Assembly (NCBI GenBank): GCA_016806645.1
Contig: JACSYO010001821.1
Span: 920,001-984,000 of the forward strand
Length of the DNA: 64,000 bases
Source of the DNA: Ophiodon elongatus
Lineage: Eukaryota; Chordata; Actinopteri; Perciformes; Hexagrammidae
Direction of reading: 5' to 3'
This document shows, one piece after another, positions 25,982 through 36,510 of the stretch (positions within the stretch are counted from its first letter, which is position 1; the number at the start of each line of letters is the position of its first letter). Under the pieces are notes generated by a model that ran no database searches, was not told the DNA's origin, and saw only the letters and a list, made by a program, of their open reading frames with translations. Both the position numbers and the translations under genes were made by a program.

Positions 25982-28900
25982 TTAGTCTCCACAGTCATTT
26001 CACTGGTGCTGCGTGTGCAGTGTGAGGCAGCAGTGAAGAGGATCTGAATTTAGCAGCAGCACCGAGTTGCCTAGCCAGATACATTAGCTCGACGAAGCAG
26101 AAGGAGCAGAGCAGCACACTCAGCAGCAGAAAAAGAGCAGCTCCTTCACTGCTGTGAAGTTACAGGGGCCTGTGTGCTAAATGTGCTGAAGTTTCATCCG
26201 AGTTTTTTGTCCCCCCGTGGCCCGAGATCTCATCATGTAATTACTGCTGACTTATTCAAACAGTTTAGAGACATTATTTTGTAATTACTTTGCAGGTTGA
26301 CATGTAACCCTACTATGTGTTTCAGATAACTTAATGGCAGGCAGGTGCCTGAACAAGTGCAAACCACAGGCTCTGTAGTTGGCCTTACTAACAAAGCCAG
26401 TTAGACATGCCTCGGTAGGAAAAGCACAGGTGTAAATCATAAATAACGATGGCTGAATTCCATTCTGCTGCGTGGGTTTCAAGGTCTTGTTATTTATTGT
26501 GCATGCTGTCTCACTGTCACACTCGTGACTTACTGGGACACAATAGAACAGAGCCAGCATTAATGTCATTAGCAACAGCTGTGCTTTACTTGCTATGACA
26601 AAAGGTCTATTTAAACACAAGTTGTATCACAATTTCCACAAAAGACATTTTGACATTTGATAGTAACAAAAGCATAGTTGTAATTAACAACATTAACAAC
26701 AACACATTTCGTTAAGGTGAGCCAGCTCCAACTGAACATGCTCGGTAACTGGAATGGCTTATCATTATTATTATGAGTTCCACCTGTGAGGAAGGAGGAC
26801 ACACTGGTGTACTTAGTCAGTTGTGTGATATTTCTGTCAAATCTTAAGTAAGTAGAATATCAGAGTAGTTCTGACATTATAAGGGCGGCCCGAGCACACC
26901 ACTAGTTTTGCAGTCTGAGGCCAGACTCTTTCATGTTCAGAGGAGGTGCAGATTCAGCTCCAGTGGCATTCTCTAAATTGAGACATCTCAGAGAAGAGAG
27001 GGGGGTGTGGGAGACAGAGCAGGCAGCACCGTCACAATTATTTTCTATATAGCAAGTTATCAGTGTATGAATGGTGTGCACTTGCACCACAACTTGGATT
27101 AGATTTACTTGATTTGATCCTATTGTCCATGAATGCATCTTCTAAACTGGTTGTCCTGTTTCTATCCCAGCATGTTCTGGTAAAGAGGGGGGCAGGTAAT
27201 CTATCACAGGGTTCTGCTTTGATCTTTTCTATTCTCTTAATTAGCTGTGTCTGGACATTTTTTTATTTTTTTAACCATATTTGCTTTACTGATTTGATGT
27301 AATGTAATATTTTCCATGTATTTGCATTCATAAAGAGTCCAGCTGCTGGCTATGTTGAGGGTTGCTGTGGAGTTCTGGCGTTCCTTTGCCTCCACATTGA
27401 TCTGCATCTCCTGTCTATCTGCAGATCTACCTGCGCTTCATGGAGTACCAGATGGAACACTCCAATGAGTGCAAGAAGAACTTTGTGGCCGTGTACGACG
27501 GCAGCAGTGCCATCGAGAACCTCAAGGCCAAGTTCTGTAGCACCGTGGCCAATGATGTGATGCTGGATAACGGCGTGGGAGTCGTGCGAATGTGGGCGGA
27601 CGAGAAGAGCCGCCTCAGCCGATTCCGAATGCTCTTCACCTCCTTTGTAGACCGTGAGTACCTCTCTTCTTGAACACGTACCTCAGCCTTGATCCTGTTT
27701 TCCAATCTTGTTCCACCATATCTGTTGAATTGTGTCATTCTTACGTCTTGCCTTATATAATTTTCATTCATTATACTGTATGTTACAGGTTTGATGCTAT
27801 GCTGTTGCTTAGCACTTAATTTTCTCTGCTTCGTGGCTCCCTGTAGCTCTTTCTTAATTCAATACAACAGCAACAACAGGACGAGCTACATATCCTGAGT
27901 GCCTCTTTGGTGTGAAACTGATTGATTTTGAACTCTTGTTTATCTGTTTAGCCTGTATCTCATTCAAAATATGACATTGTGACGAAACAAGACGATGCAT
28001 CTAGTGATAAGAGGTGGATCCGATTCCATGTCCTCGTTGTGGTCTGAATTGTGTTTAGAAGAATGGAGATCACTAATACACAAAGCTCTGTTCCAGTTTC
28101 CTTTGTGACTGTGTAACTCTGTAATGGACCAAAAGCACCATATCGACATTGCTTTACTGCAACAACCGGGACTTTATCCACCCACGCACAAAAAAAGGAC
28201 CCTAGAACAGTTGATTTATGAGGTCCTGCATTCTGTCTGCGTCAGTAGTCACCCGCAGACACGGTGTGTGAAGTGTCATTTCAGCATGGAAAGCTAATTA
28301 CACTGGGCCATGTTTAGAGCATAGATATGAGAAAACCAATTATTTACTCCAGCATTTTTAAATTACTGAAAGCATCAAATAATTTTTTTATACGCATGTC
28401 ACAGTATGATACTGTGCCTATTATTGGCCACTTACCACAGGAAAATAGGAATTTATCTATTTTGTGTGAAAAGAAAAGCTGAGTAGGGTTAATGGATCTA
28501 CTGGAAGTAATTATACATTAGGCTTCATCATTTTTGAAGGACAAGAAACTTTCTAACAGATGCTGTTAAAGGTTTCACATAAAGTAGCAAAGGAATTGCC
28601 ATGCAGGAAACAGTTTTTCTGTTAGCGCACCGTAATATTTTCATTAAATGCCTGAATAGTCTGAGATATTAATTGTCACATTCTCCTGCACACTTCCCAA
28701 ACCCTGGGCGAATGCTAATGTTGTTGTCATCAGCAAACCCATAACCATTGCAGTCAGAATTTAATGGCCTTCTATATTCAGCAGGGGTTCGGTTTTTACT
28801 CTGAGAGTCCTTAAGACCATTTGGATCCTCGTTAATTCTGATCACACAGTTCATCTCCGGGAAGTCTGAAGTCTCTTGAGGACCTCCCAAACTTTATTTG

Positions 28901-31900
28901 GTCAGAGTCAGCGACTGGCTGAAAGTTGACTTGGAGGTCAGAGGGAACCATTAATCTTTGTCACTCACAGAACAAGATGAGTTTTGCCTTCTCCACTCCA
29001 TCATCCTTAATGTGCTATAATCTTCCGACGGAGCCCCCTCTGACTTGTAAAGCAGACACATTAAGTCTTTACCGAATACTCACTCGTACCCACAGTGTGC
29101 ATATGTTCAGATGGGAGTTTTGTGCTTGTGCGTGTGTATATGTGTGTGTATGTGTGTATAGAAGGAGGATAGGGGTGAGTGGGTGAAGCGTTGTTGACAC
29201 CCTGTGAGACGCTACACTTTGAAGGCGGGACACGTATAATGGATTTGGAAGGGATCCCAGTGTCAGGGGAGCGACCCCGTCTACAGGCTCCCTGGGAGAT
29301 AGATGGAGTGGACGCTCCATCCCAACACACACACTGTATTATACACACCCTTCCACACACATATACATGTCCCTTTGTCAAAATGATTTAACCTTGAGGC
29401 AGAGGAGTCGTGGAGGGCAGTGGAGGCTCAGAGCCCTCATCACAGTGGACCTCGGAGCAGTGGGTGAAGCCGGTGGAGCGGACCACAGTCTGTTTCAGCT
29501 GTGATCCAGACTCAGAAAGTGACTAATATTTAGTCAGAGGGGCTGGTGGAGGACAGTTTGAGGAGTGAACAAACCATAAGAGACAGGTTGGATGTACAGA
29601 TGACGTGCTTGTTTGACACTGATCACTCAGTCCGTCTGTGGTACCGTGGAGGTTGTGTGGCTCAGATTCTGCCTGTTTTGTTGTCATCTCCTGGATCTAT
29701 GTTCTTCACGGATGTTTGCAATTTATCAGTTTAATATTGTTATTCAGATTTTTCATGTTATTTCAATCTACTCTTACACACACACCATTTGTGTGTCGGT
29801 CCTGGAAAAGGGATCCCTCTTCTGCTGCTCTCTCTGAGTTTTTTTGGGGTGGTGTTTGTGAAATTTGTGATTTAGGATTTTTAAGCCATATAAGTCAAAT
29901 TGGCTGGATTTGACTCAATTAATGAGATGTAAAAAATGGAGAAAGAAAAAAAAGGACTCTTTACTCTTATGTCTCAAATTGGCATTTTGTTGTTATTGTT
30001 GTTTTTGTCAACACCTGAACAAAATAAGTTGATCATAAAATGCTTTCTTAGTTCCACTTAGTGAAAATGTGATTCTACCGAGTACATCAAAAGCTCTTTA
30101 ACTCTGTGCCGGCCTGCTACACACATCCTCACGTCTGATGGAAAACTACAGAATACATAAGAAATATAATGCCACAGCTTTTCAAGCGACTTCCACATTA
30201 CCCACCTCGAGCCCCAGTCCAGCCCCACGTTGTCTCTGCCAAAACCCAGACATCTGCATCTCCCCCGAGCCTCGCAGCTCTTCCTTCTGACTGGCAGTGC
30301 ATCGATCTCTGGAGCCCAGCAGCCAGCATCAATTACCAGTCATCTCTGTCTCTGCCATCGCAGCCTTCACACACCAACAGTCACTTTAATGTGGGATGTC
30401 TCACGGCACTAGTCTGACCACTTACTCCACATGAGGCCATTTTTTAGCACCACCCCACCACCTGCCTTTCTCTTCATCTTCTCCTCTTTTCCATATTTGT
30501 CCTCTCTGCCTACTCCCAGTTTTGCAACTCCTCTCCCCTCCCTCTCCTGTTTCTCAAACTCCCTCGACATGAAGGCTGCAGTGCAGTGAAGCTGCCATCT
30601 CCTCCCCTCATTGCCCCCTGATGTTGTGTCTGCAGGAAATGATGATGTATGGCCTTGTATGAACTGTCTTTTATGAGACCTCTCTAGTCTTTTATTACAT
30701 GCTTCAACTGATTTCTACAGCCAATTTATCAATCTTTTATTGTTGTTTTTTGGTTTTTATTGTTATTGTCGTCAAAATAGCTTCCAGTCCTTTTCACAGT
30801 ACCGTTAGACAGCTGTTTTCCTGTTGTTTTTGTCTGAATTACATTATCTCTATGTATTATCTTTTGCCCGCAGCCCCCTGTTCAGGCAATTCATTCTTCT
30901 GCCACAGCAACATGTGCATAAACAACTCCCTGGTGTGCAATGGGGTTCAGAACTGTGTCTACCCATGGGACGAAAACCACTGCAAAGGTGATCAACTTCT
31001 TTCTGTCAACTTTTACTAATTGAGGTTATTATGGTTAATTAGGATTTATTTTTTCCATATATTTGTTTTCGTTTTGTATTATGTATTTGTCTTTATTTAT
31101 CCTTTTCTTTTCTTTTCTCTCCTCTCCTCACCCCTTCCCACTCCAGAGAAGCGATCTAACGGGCTTTTTCATCAGATCACTAAGACCCACGGCACCGTCA
31201 TTGGTGTCTCATCAGGCATAGTTCTGGTTCTTCTTATCATCTCTATCCTGGTCCAGATGAAGCAGCCAAGGAAAAAGGTAGCTCATCCTTTGTGGTTGAC
31301 CTTTTGTTGAGCAGGAAAGAAGAGACACATAATTGAAAGCGAGGGTGGGATTCTAGACAAGGTGGGGCCACACGTAGCTCTGGAGACGGGGAAGAAAGAC
31401 ACAATCCACCCATAGATTTTACACCATTACACACCCTATCAAAAATGAATGCAGTATATCATAGGAGATGATGAGTTTCAAGGGGATTTAATCTTTTGGT
31501 TTAACCACTTTCTCTTAACCCGCTTCATTTATTCTTAGTCAAGTCTGTGAAAAAAAACTGATCTATTGAAAAACTAGATTCCTCCCTGTATGACCGCTGA
31601 ATATTGTGCAAAATGGTGACTCTAGAAAGGGCCTCTGGCTTTTTGACACTGAGCAGCTAATGTTTTAGATGGGTGTAAATACTGTGCAAACAAGTATCGT
31701 GTGTTTCAAACAAACAAAGGACTTTCAACAAGGAGACCAGTGTTTGTGTCTCAAAGTACTGTAGAGTTTTTTCTAAGTTACTCTAGTGATGTTTGTGACG
31801 TGCTTTTCATATCCATGTTATGTAGTTTATGTTTTACTTAGTTTTCTTAGGTATTTCAAGCCCAGCTATGATATTTTCTCTTCACTAAGTGGGTTTTGTT

Positions 31901-32903
31901 GCCTAAACCCAAGCCGGTGTTTTCGTTTGAATTCACAACGTGGCCCACATGTTTACTGCGACTGTGCGTTAGAAAGGGATGCCGAGCGGTTTGACAAAGT
32001 GTTTGTGACGAGTTGGAATGGGAACGTGTTGTGTAAACGAGGGGCCTGCTAATCACTAAAATTGAACTGTCTGAATGGATCTTCTTCCTTTTCAAGGTTG
32101 TAGCTCGCCGGCCCGGTGTTTTCAACAAGGCGGGCTTCCAGGAGGTCTTCGACCCGCCCCACTACGAGCTCTTCTCTCTACGTGACAAGGAGATATCGTC
32201 CGATTTAGCTGACCTGTCTGAGGAGCTGGACAGCTTCCACAAGCTGCGGCGCTCCTCCACCATGTCCCGCTGTGTCCACGAGCACCACTGCGGCTCGCAG
32301 GCCTCGGTGGCCACCGGCGGCGGCAGTATGAAGCACAGCCGCACCACGTTGAGCTCCATGGAGCTGTCCTACCACAACGACTTCTCCAAGCCGCCGCCCA
32401 TGAAGACTTTCAACTCCACCGCCAGCTACAAGAAGAGCTGCTACGGCTACAAGCAGCACTCACAGACTCACGACTGCGACCAGCAGGTCATCGAGGACCG
32501 CGTCACAGAGGAGCTCCCGTGTGAAATCTATGGCCGTGGTGGCGGAGGGGTGGGAGGAGGAGCCATGGGTGGAGCAATGGGAGGAGAAAGAGGAGGAGGA
32601 GGAGGAGGAGGAGGAGCATCAGGGATTGCAGGAGGAGGGATCGGAGGAGCGGTAGGAATAACGGGAGGTGTGCCGATGGCGGGGGGAATGAGTATGGTGG
32701 GAGGGGGGGGAATGGGGGGAGGCATGGCCGGGGGAATGGGGGGTGGCATGGCGGGGGGCATGGCGGGGCCCAGTGGCATCGCTGGAGGGATCGGCGGTGG
32801 GATGGCAGGAGCCTGCGGAACCCTCAGTGTCCGTGGCAACAGCGCTCGTAACAGTACCACCATAGTTGACCCACAGCAGCGCTCCATGTCCATGGACTTC
32901 TAG
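16121..32903 (+). CDS. neto2: neto2, neuropilin and tolloid-like 2, complete, ten coding exons
   Basis: Coding exons: 16121-16130, 20091-20147, 20409-20552, 23072-23320, 23748-23795, 24360-24487, 27425-27653, 30874-30987, 31147-31277, 32097-32903. All have AG/GT borders and consistent phase, giving 638 residues against 525 in human. Order: signal peptide (1-20), CUB1 (~38-152), CUB2 (~171-287), LDLa (~290-326; CHSNMCINNSLVCNGVQNC), transmembrane helix (~342-362), cytoplasmic tail. Strings such as YPPNKECVYILE, DGPFGFSPLIDRFCG, EHSNECKKNFVAVYDGSS and EVFDPPHYELFSLRDKEIS fit NETO2; the tail (MKTFNST, ELPCEIY, final SMSMDF) separates it from NETO1. NETO2 is an auxiliary subunit of kainate receptors and binds KCC2 in mammalian neurons. 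Oddity: about 97 glycine-rich residues (516-612) sit between ELPCEIYGRG and the conserved C-terminus, accounting for most of the extra length. Whether the fish gene is an a or b duplicate cannot be told. Confidence 0.96.
16131..20090 (+). other. neto2 intron 1
   Basis: Holds a poly-T run (16255-16282), a CT tract (16479-16542), a CpG-dense patch at 17,170-17,460, a poly-C plus (CA)n tract at 18676-18741, and a short TAG/CAG trinucleotide patch near 19,610-19,650. No exon recognised. Confidence 0.75.
18676..18741 (+). repeat. Poly-C followed by (CA)n microsatellite
   Basis: About twelve C residues run directly into roughly 27 CA units, in neto2 intron 1. Confidence 0.93.
20553..23071 (+). other. 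neto2 intron 3
   Basis: Contains an interrupted (GT)n microsatellite at 21610-21669. Otherwise I see no feature and no credible exon. Confidence 0.7.
24488..27424 (+). other. neto2 intron 6
   Basis: Contains (CA)n at 25938-25979, followed by a CAG-rich stretch at 26,020-26,150 with 'cagcagcagcac' and 'gcagagcagcacactcagcagcag'-like composition. No exon recognised. Confidence 0.7.
27654..30873 (+). other. neto2 intron 7
   Basis: A GT/AT-rich patch near 29,130-29,160, otherwise low-complexity T-rich sequence towards the acceptor. No exon recognised. Confidence 0.7.
32532..32820 (+). repeat. neto2: Glycine-codon expansion in the last neto2 exon
   Basis: In-frame GGA/GGG/GGC-rich sequence encoding repeated units of the types GGGM, GGMA, GGA and GGI. 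The + strand is packed with G runs (for example 32,697-32,755), so it could form G-quadruplexes. Repeat units are imperfect, so this is not a pure microsatellite. Confidence 0.9.
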
Positions 32904-34540
32904 ATGGTGAATGGAGAAAGGGAACGCAGAGAGAGCTCATATTTCACTCATGGAAAGAAGAGACGGGAGAAGAGTAGACGGGAGAGTCACAATAATCTTA
33001 AATGGATCACTCCGCTTCCCTCGTCTGCCTTCGCTTTCAAAGCAGTATTAAACGTATTGCACTCAAAGTCTGGTCTGATAGTTTGGGAAGTTGGCAGATA
33101 TGAAGGATGAAAAAGGGGATAAAACAGGACTGTTTGGCTCTGTTCTTCAGGATACTGAACGATGGAGGGCGGAGACATCTCGTCTCTCCTCCAGTCTTAC
33201 ACTCTTTCAATCTGTCCTTTTCATAAGACACATACAAGAAGAGGGTTCTCGCATGCAGACCCAGACTTCTCTCTGTTTGGGAGCCTAGAAGACCAGGTCG
33301 CCACTCAGAAACAAGGACAGAGAAAGAGGAAGTGACGCCCTGGACTGACTTTCTACATTTATTCACCCGACATGCACAGATATATGATATAAAGTGCGTC
33401 TTCTAATAATTTGAGTCTTTATTTTTGTCAGTGTACTGTACTGTTAAAACCAGTATATATCCAGCCTCATGATGATGCTTGGCTTTTAACTCTTTAATCT
33501 TTTTGCTCAGATGATTTCATGAAGATGACTTGTCCGTGAAATATGGTGTTGATGATGAGGATGAGGATGAGGATGAAGTTTCTGTTGTTGATGATGATCA
33601 GAAATATGATGATGATGCTGATGTTAAAGATGTGATATTACTATAATAATTCTGTACTTTTCATGGTTACCTCACACATACACAGAGGGTACACTCCGTT
33701 CAGTCTCTCCTCAGGAAGAGCACATGAAGAGAATTAGAGTCTTATTTTGGTCAGAAATAGAGGGAAAAAAAGTATATTTCTGCTCTTTGAGCTTTATAGC
33801 ATATGGACATTCAGGCTACGGGTGATCGTTTATGGAACAGGAAATGTTTGGTTGTGAGACCTGGACTGAATCAAAATAGAAACCATCCCACTCTCAAACC
33901 CCACCCTTACCAGGAGGACATGTAACTTCTCAATTTACCCATGAACTGAGTGTGTAAAAACAAGCACAACCTGTTACCCTGAAGAGACAGACATGTAGCC
34001 TATATGGGACTCATTTATGATTTTTAACCCACTGGTTGTATAATTTCATTCTGTTGAATTAAATGAGAGCTTACTCACCTCCCCGTGTGAGCTTTTCTGT
34101 CCACTATCACCAAGAAAGATGAAAATGGCACCACCCATAGGCTGGAGATGTGGCAGCAAGGTAAGACACACACTGTGACATGCAGACAGAGAAGAAGTAG
34201 CCTGTTTACATACAAAGATGCTTGTAGCATGATTTAGTTGCTCCATCACGTAAACCTCAAGATGTAGTCTAGGGTTGGAGTTTGACAATGTGAGGCTGAT
34301 TAATTCCAGCTGTTGCAATATGATCAATTCTGCTTCAAAGATAAATGAACAAAATGCCTAAAGATGGTGCACATCCTGATGGCAGTCCACCATGGAAATA
34401 GGTTTCTATTATTATAAATTGTTTCTGTCACTCACTTATTCCACTCACCCTGTCCTTTGGTGTCATGATGCATTTTGTCCTGATGATCCAGGCACCCTTT
34501 TTAAACATGTGACCTTCAGAAGAAGGATCAGGCTCTGGTG
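32904..34540 (+). other. neto2: neto2 3' UTR and downstream sequence
   Basis: Probable 3' UTR. Contains a GAT-rich trinucleotide tract at 33544-33616. ATTAAA at about 34,055 is a possible poly(A) signal, but there is no clear canonical AATAAA nearby, so the transcript end is unknown. Confidence 0.5.
33544..33616 (+). repeat. (GAT)n-rich tract
   Basis: Imperfect GATGAT/GATGAG repeats in the likely neto2 3' UTR. Confidence 0.85.
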
Positions 34541-34544
34541 ATGT

Positions 34545-34800
34545 GATAGATAGATAGATAGATAGATAAATACTTTATTAATCACACAAGGGGACATTCT
34601 TTTGGTACAGCAGCATTTTCACATAAGAAAAGAACAATTTTTACATAAGAAAGAACAATATATACAAAAATAGAATAGAATAAGAATAAGAATAAAATAA
34701 CAAAAATGCACAATATATACAACAAATAGAATAGTAATACTATTAAATTAAATTAACTAACAAACTAAACAGTAGTGCAATATGTAGCAAACAACAATCA
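34545..34800 (-). mobile_element. Probable retroposon 3' end with (GATA)n tail
   Basis: (GATA)n at 34545-34568 is joined to 'aatactttattaatcacacaaggggacattc', the form of a widespread fish retroposon 3' terminus with a tetranucleotide tail. Simple A-rich and CAA-rich sequence follows to about 34,800. Read on the minus strand, the tail is at the lower coordinate. No reading frame remains. Family not determined. Confidence 0.5.
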
Positions 34801-35780
34801 AAGGTGCTATAGTGGGTGTTTTATTTGGCCAGAGGTGATTTATTGTACAGTGGTCCTCTGTGACACACATGCATAAAGTCCCAGGGGCCTTAAGGTCATC
34901 TATATGTATGATAATAACCAATATATTATGCTAGGATGATAGTCACCTGCAGACAAACCGTTCTCCATGTTTCTATACTTGAAAAAACCATGAAGAGCTA
35001 ACCAACAGTTTGGACATGAAACTATATTTTTCAATATTAAGATTAACAGCATTTGAATGAGTCAGATAGATAATTAATAATATCTTAACTTTAAATACTT
35101 TCCCATTGGTCAGAATTATACATAAGATTTGTCAAATGATATAATTCAAAACTTAGTTTTGTCCAGTCAGAACATCATCTTAAAAATATTTTTATTTTTA
35201 CTTAATACAAGTCACTAATTGCTAGTTTGAACTTCGTCATTTTGAGGTGTCAGATGCAATGAGAGTTATAATGAGTTGTCCTAGTGTTTATGGATAGTTA
35301 ATAAATCCAAAGTTAATACATTAATGTTAATCTGGCCAAGATAACATGAGAATCAACTGTTTTCCATATTCTTGTTATTCAGTGATACGTGCAGCTCTTG
35401 CAAACAAAAGTATCACACTGCATTTCATAATAAAGCAAAAAATAAATAAAAATAAAAGAGTGGGACGCAACAATATACAGAACAAAAGCATTACATAATG
35501 TCCCCGACACATAAGCACTAACAGAAGCAGGTGCAGAGAGCACACCTGAGGCATATTAAACTTAACAGCTGTTTTAGGGCCCCACATGCACAAAACAAAC
35601 CCATAAAAAAAGCATCACAGCCATCCAACTCTCAGTTAAATTTCCCATGGCCGAGCAGGCAGATGAATTGTTATTACACACCACGCTTTATGTGGTGTGA
35701 AGGCTGGTTAACGATGATGTTTCCTGCCAAGCTGATTTAAAGTGTTCCATAGTTGTTTAACAAGTCTACTGAGACAGTTG

Positions 35781-35834
<54 letters not shown>

Positions 35835-36329
35835 ATGATAGAGTTTAACAAAGTTCCGCAGTTGCACATTGAAAAAGATAATTTGACCAAGGTATGTTTT
35901 TTTTCCACCTGCTCAAATTGAAACACAATATCTATAAATATATTTATAAAACCATGAATTAATTTTCCAAACTAATAATCATATATTGTATTGTTAAATG
36001 AGGGTGCAAAATACTGAGTGTATGAGAAACTCCTGGATTGGCTCTTGATTCAGATAATTTATATTGGTTTATTTTAATCATATTAGTTCGGGTAGTTGAT
36101 GATAAGAGATTATCTCTGCAGATCTTACGTTGTTTGTTCTCCTTGTAAAGATCTGCAGATGTTTTAGTGGCATTGACTCTCAGGTATTGAAACGCGGTTG
36201 AAAACCTTAAAGGGTCACATTTTCAAAAGAGTGTTGATCAGCCAGAACATTAATTGGGATCAAATACTTTATGTATTTATTTACTTATGTTGAGCCTATT
36301 GGTATTTATTTTTAAAGACGTGGGCTGTA
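34801..36329. other. Intergenic region neto2-dnaja2
   Basis: Strongly AT-rich, with an (AT)n microsatellite at 35783-35830. No gene or further repeat recognised. Confidence 0.7.
35783..35830. repeat. (AT)24 microsatellite
   Basis: Pure TA/AT run, fully self-complementary. Confidence 0.95.
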
Positions 36330-36510
36330 GTGTGTTCGGCGGCAGGTAAACCAGCCGTCATGTGTCACACCGGCAGCCGGGAGGCAGCAGCGGGCACGCG
36401 GGGCGCTGACGTTCCCGGAAACCGAGACACGAGGCGAGTAAAACGTTCTCCACCGGCTCCGTCTCTTTGTCCATCCACCTCCCCGCTGAAGCTACACCCA
36501 CAGCGACACC
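36330..36510 (+). promoter_or_regulatory. dnaja2: dnaja2 CpG-rich promoter/5' leader
   Basis: CpG density rises sharply immediately before the dnaja2 start. TGACGT at 36407-36412 resembles a CRE half-site, and TTCCCGGAA at 36412-36420 contains an ETS-type CCGGAA. There is no TATA box and no clean heat-shock element (nTTCnnGAAn). This is typical of a housekeeping promoter. Extent is estimated. Confidence 0.6.

Noticed and set aside
32528..32893. 121-residue proline-rich open frame on the minus strand
   Set aside because: It is the antisense reading of the neto2 glycine codons (GGN complement gives Pro). No splice or homology support.
36412..36420. TTCCCGGAA as a heat-shock element for dnaja2
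   Set aside because: Spacing is three bases between TTC and GAA, not the two required for an HSE, and there is no third unit. Better read as an ETS-type or STAT-like site.
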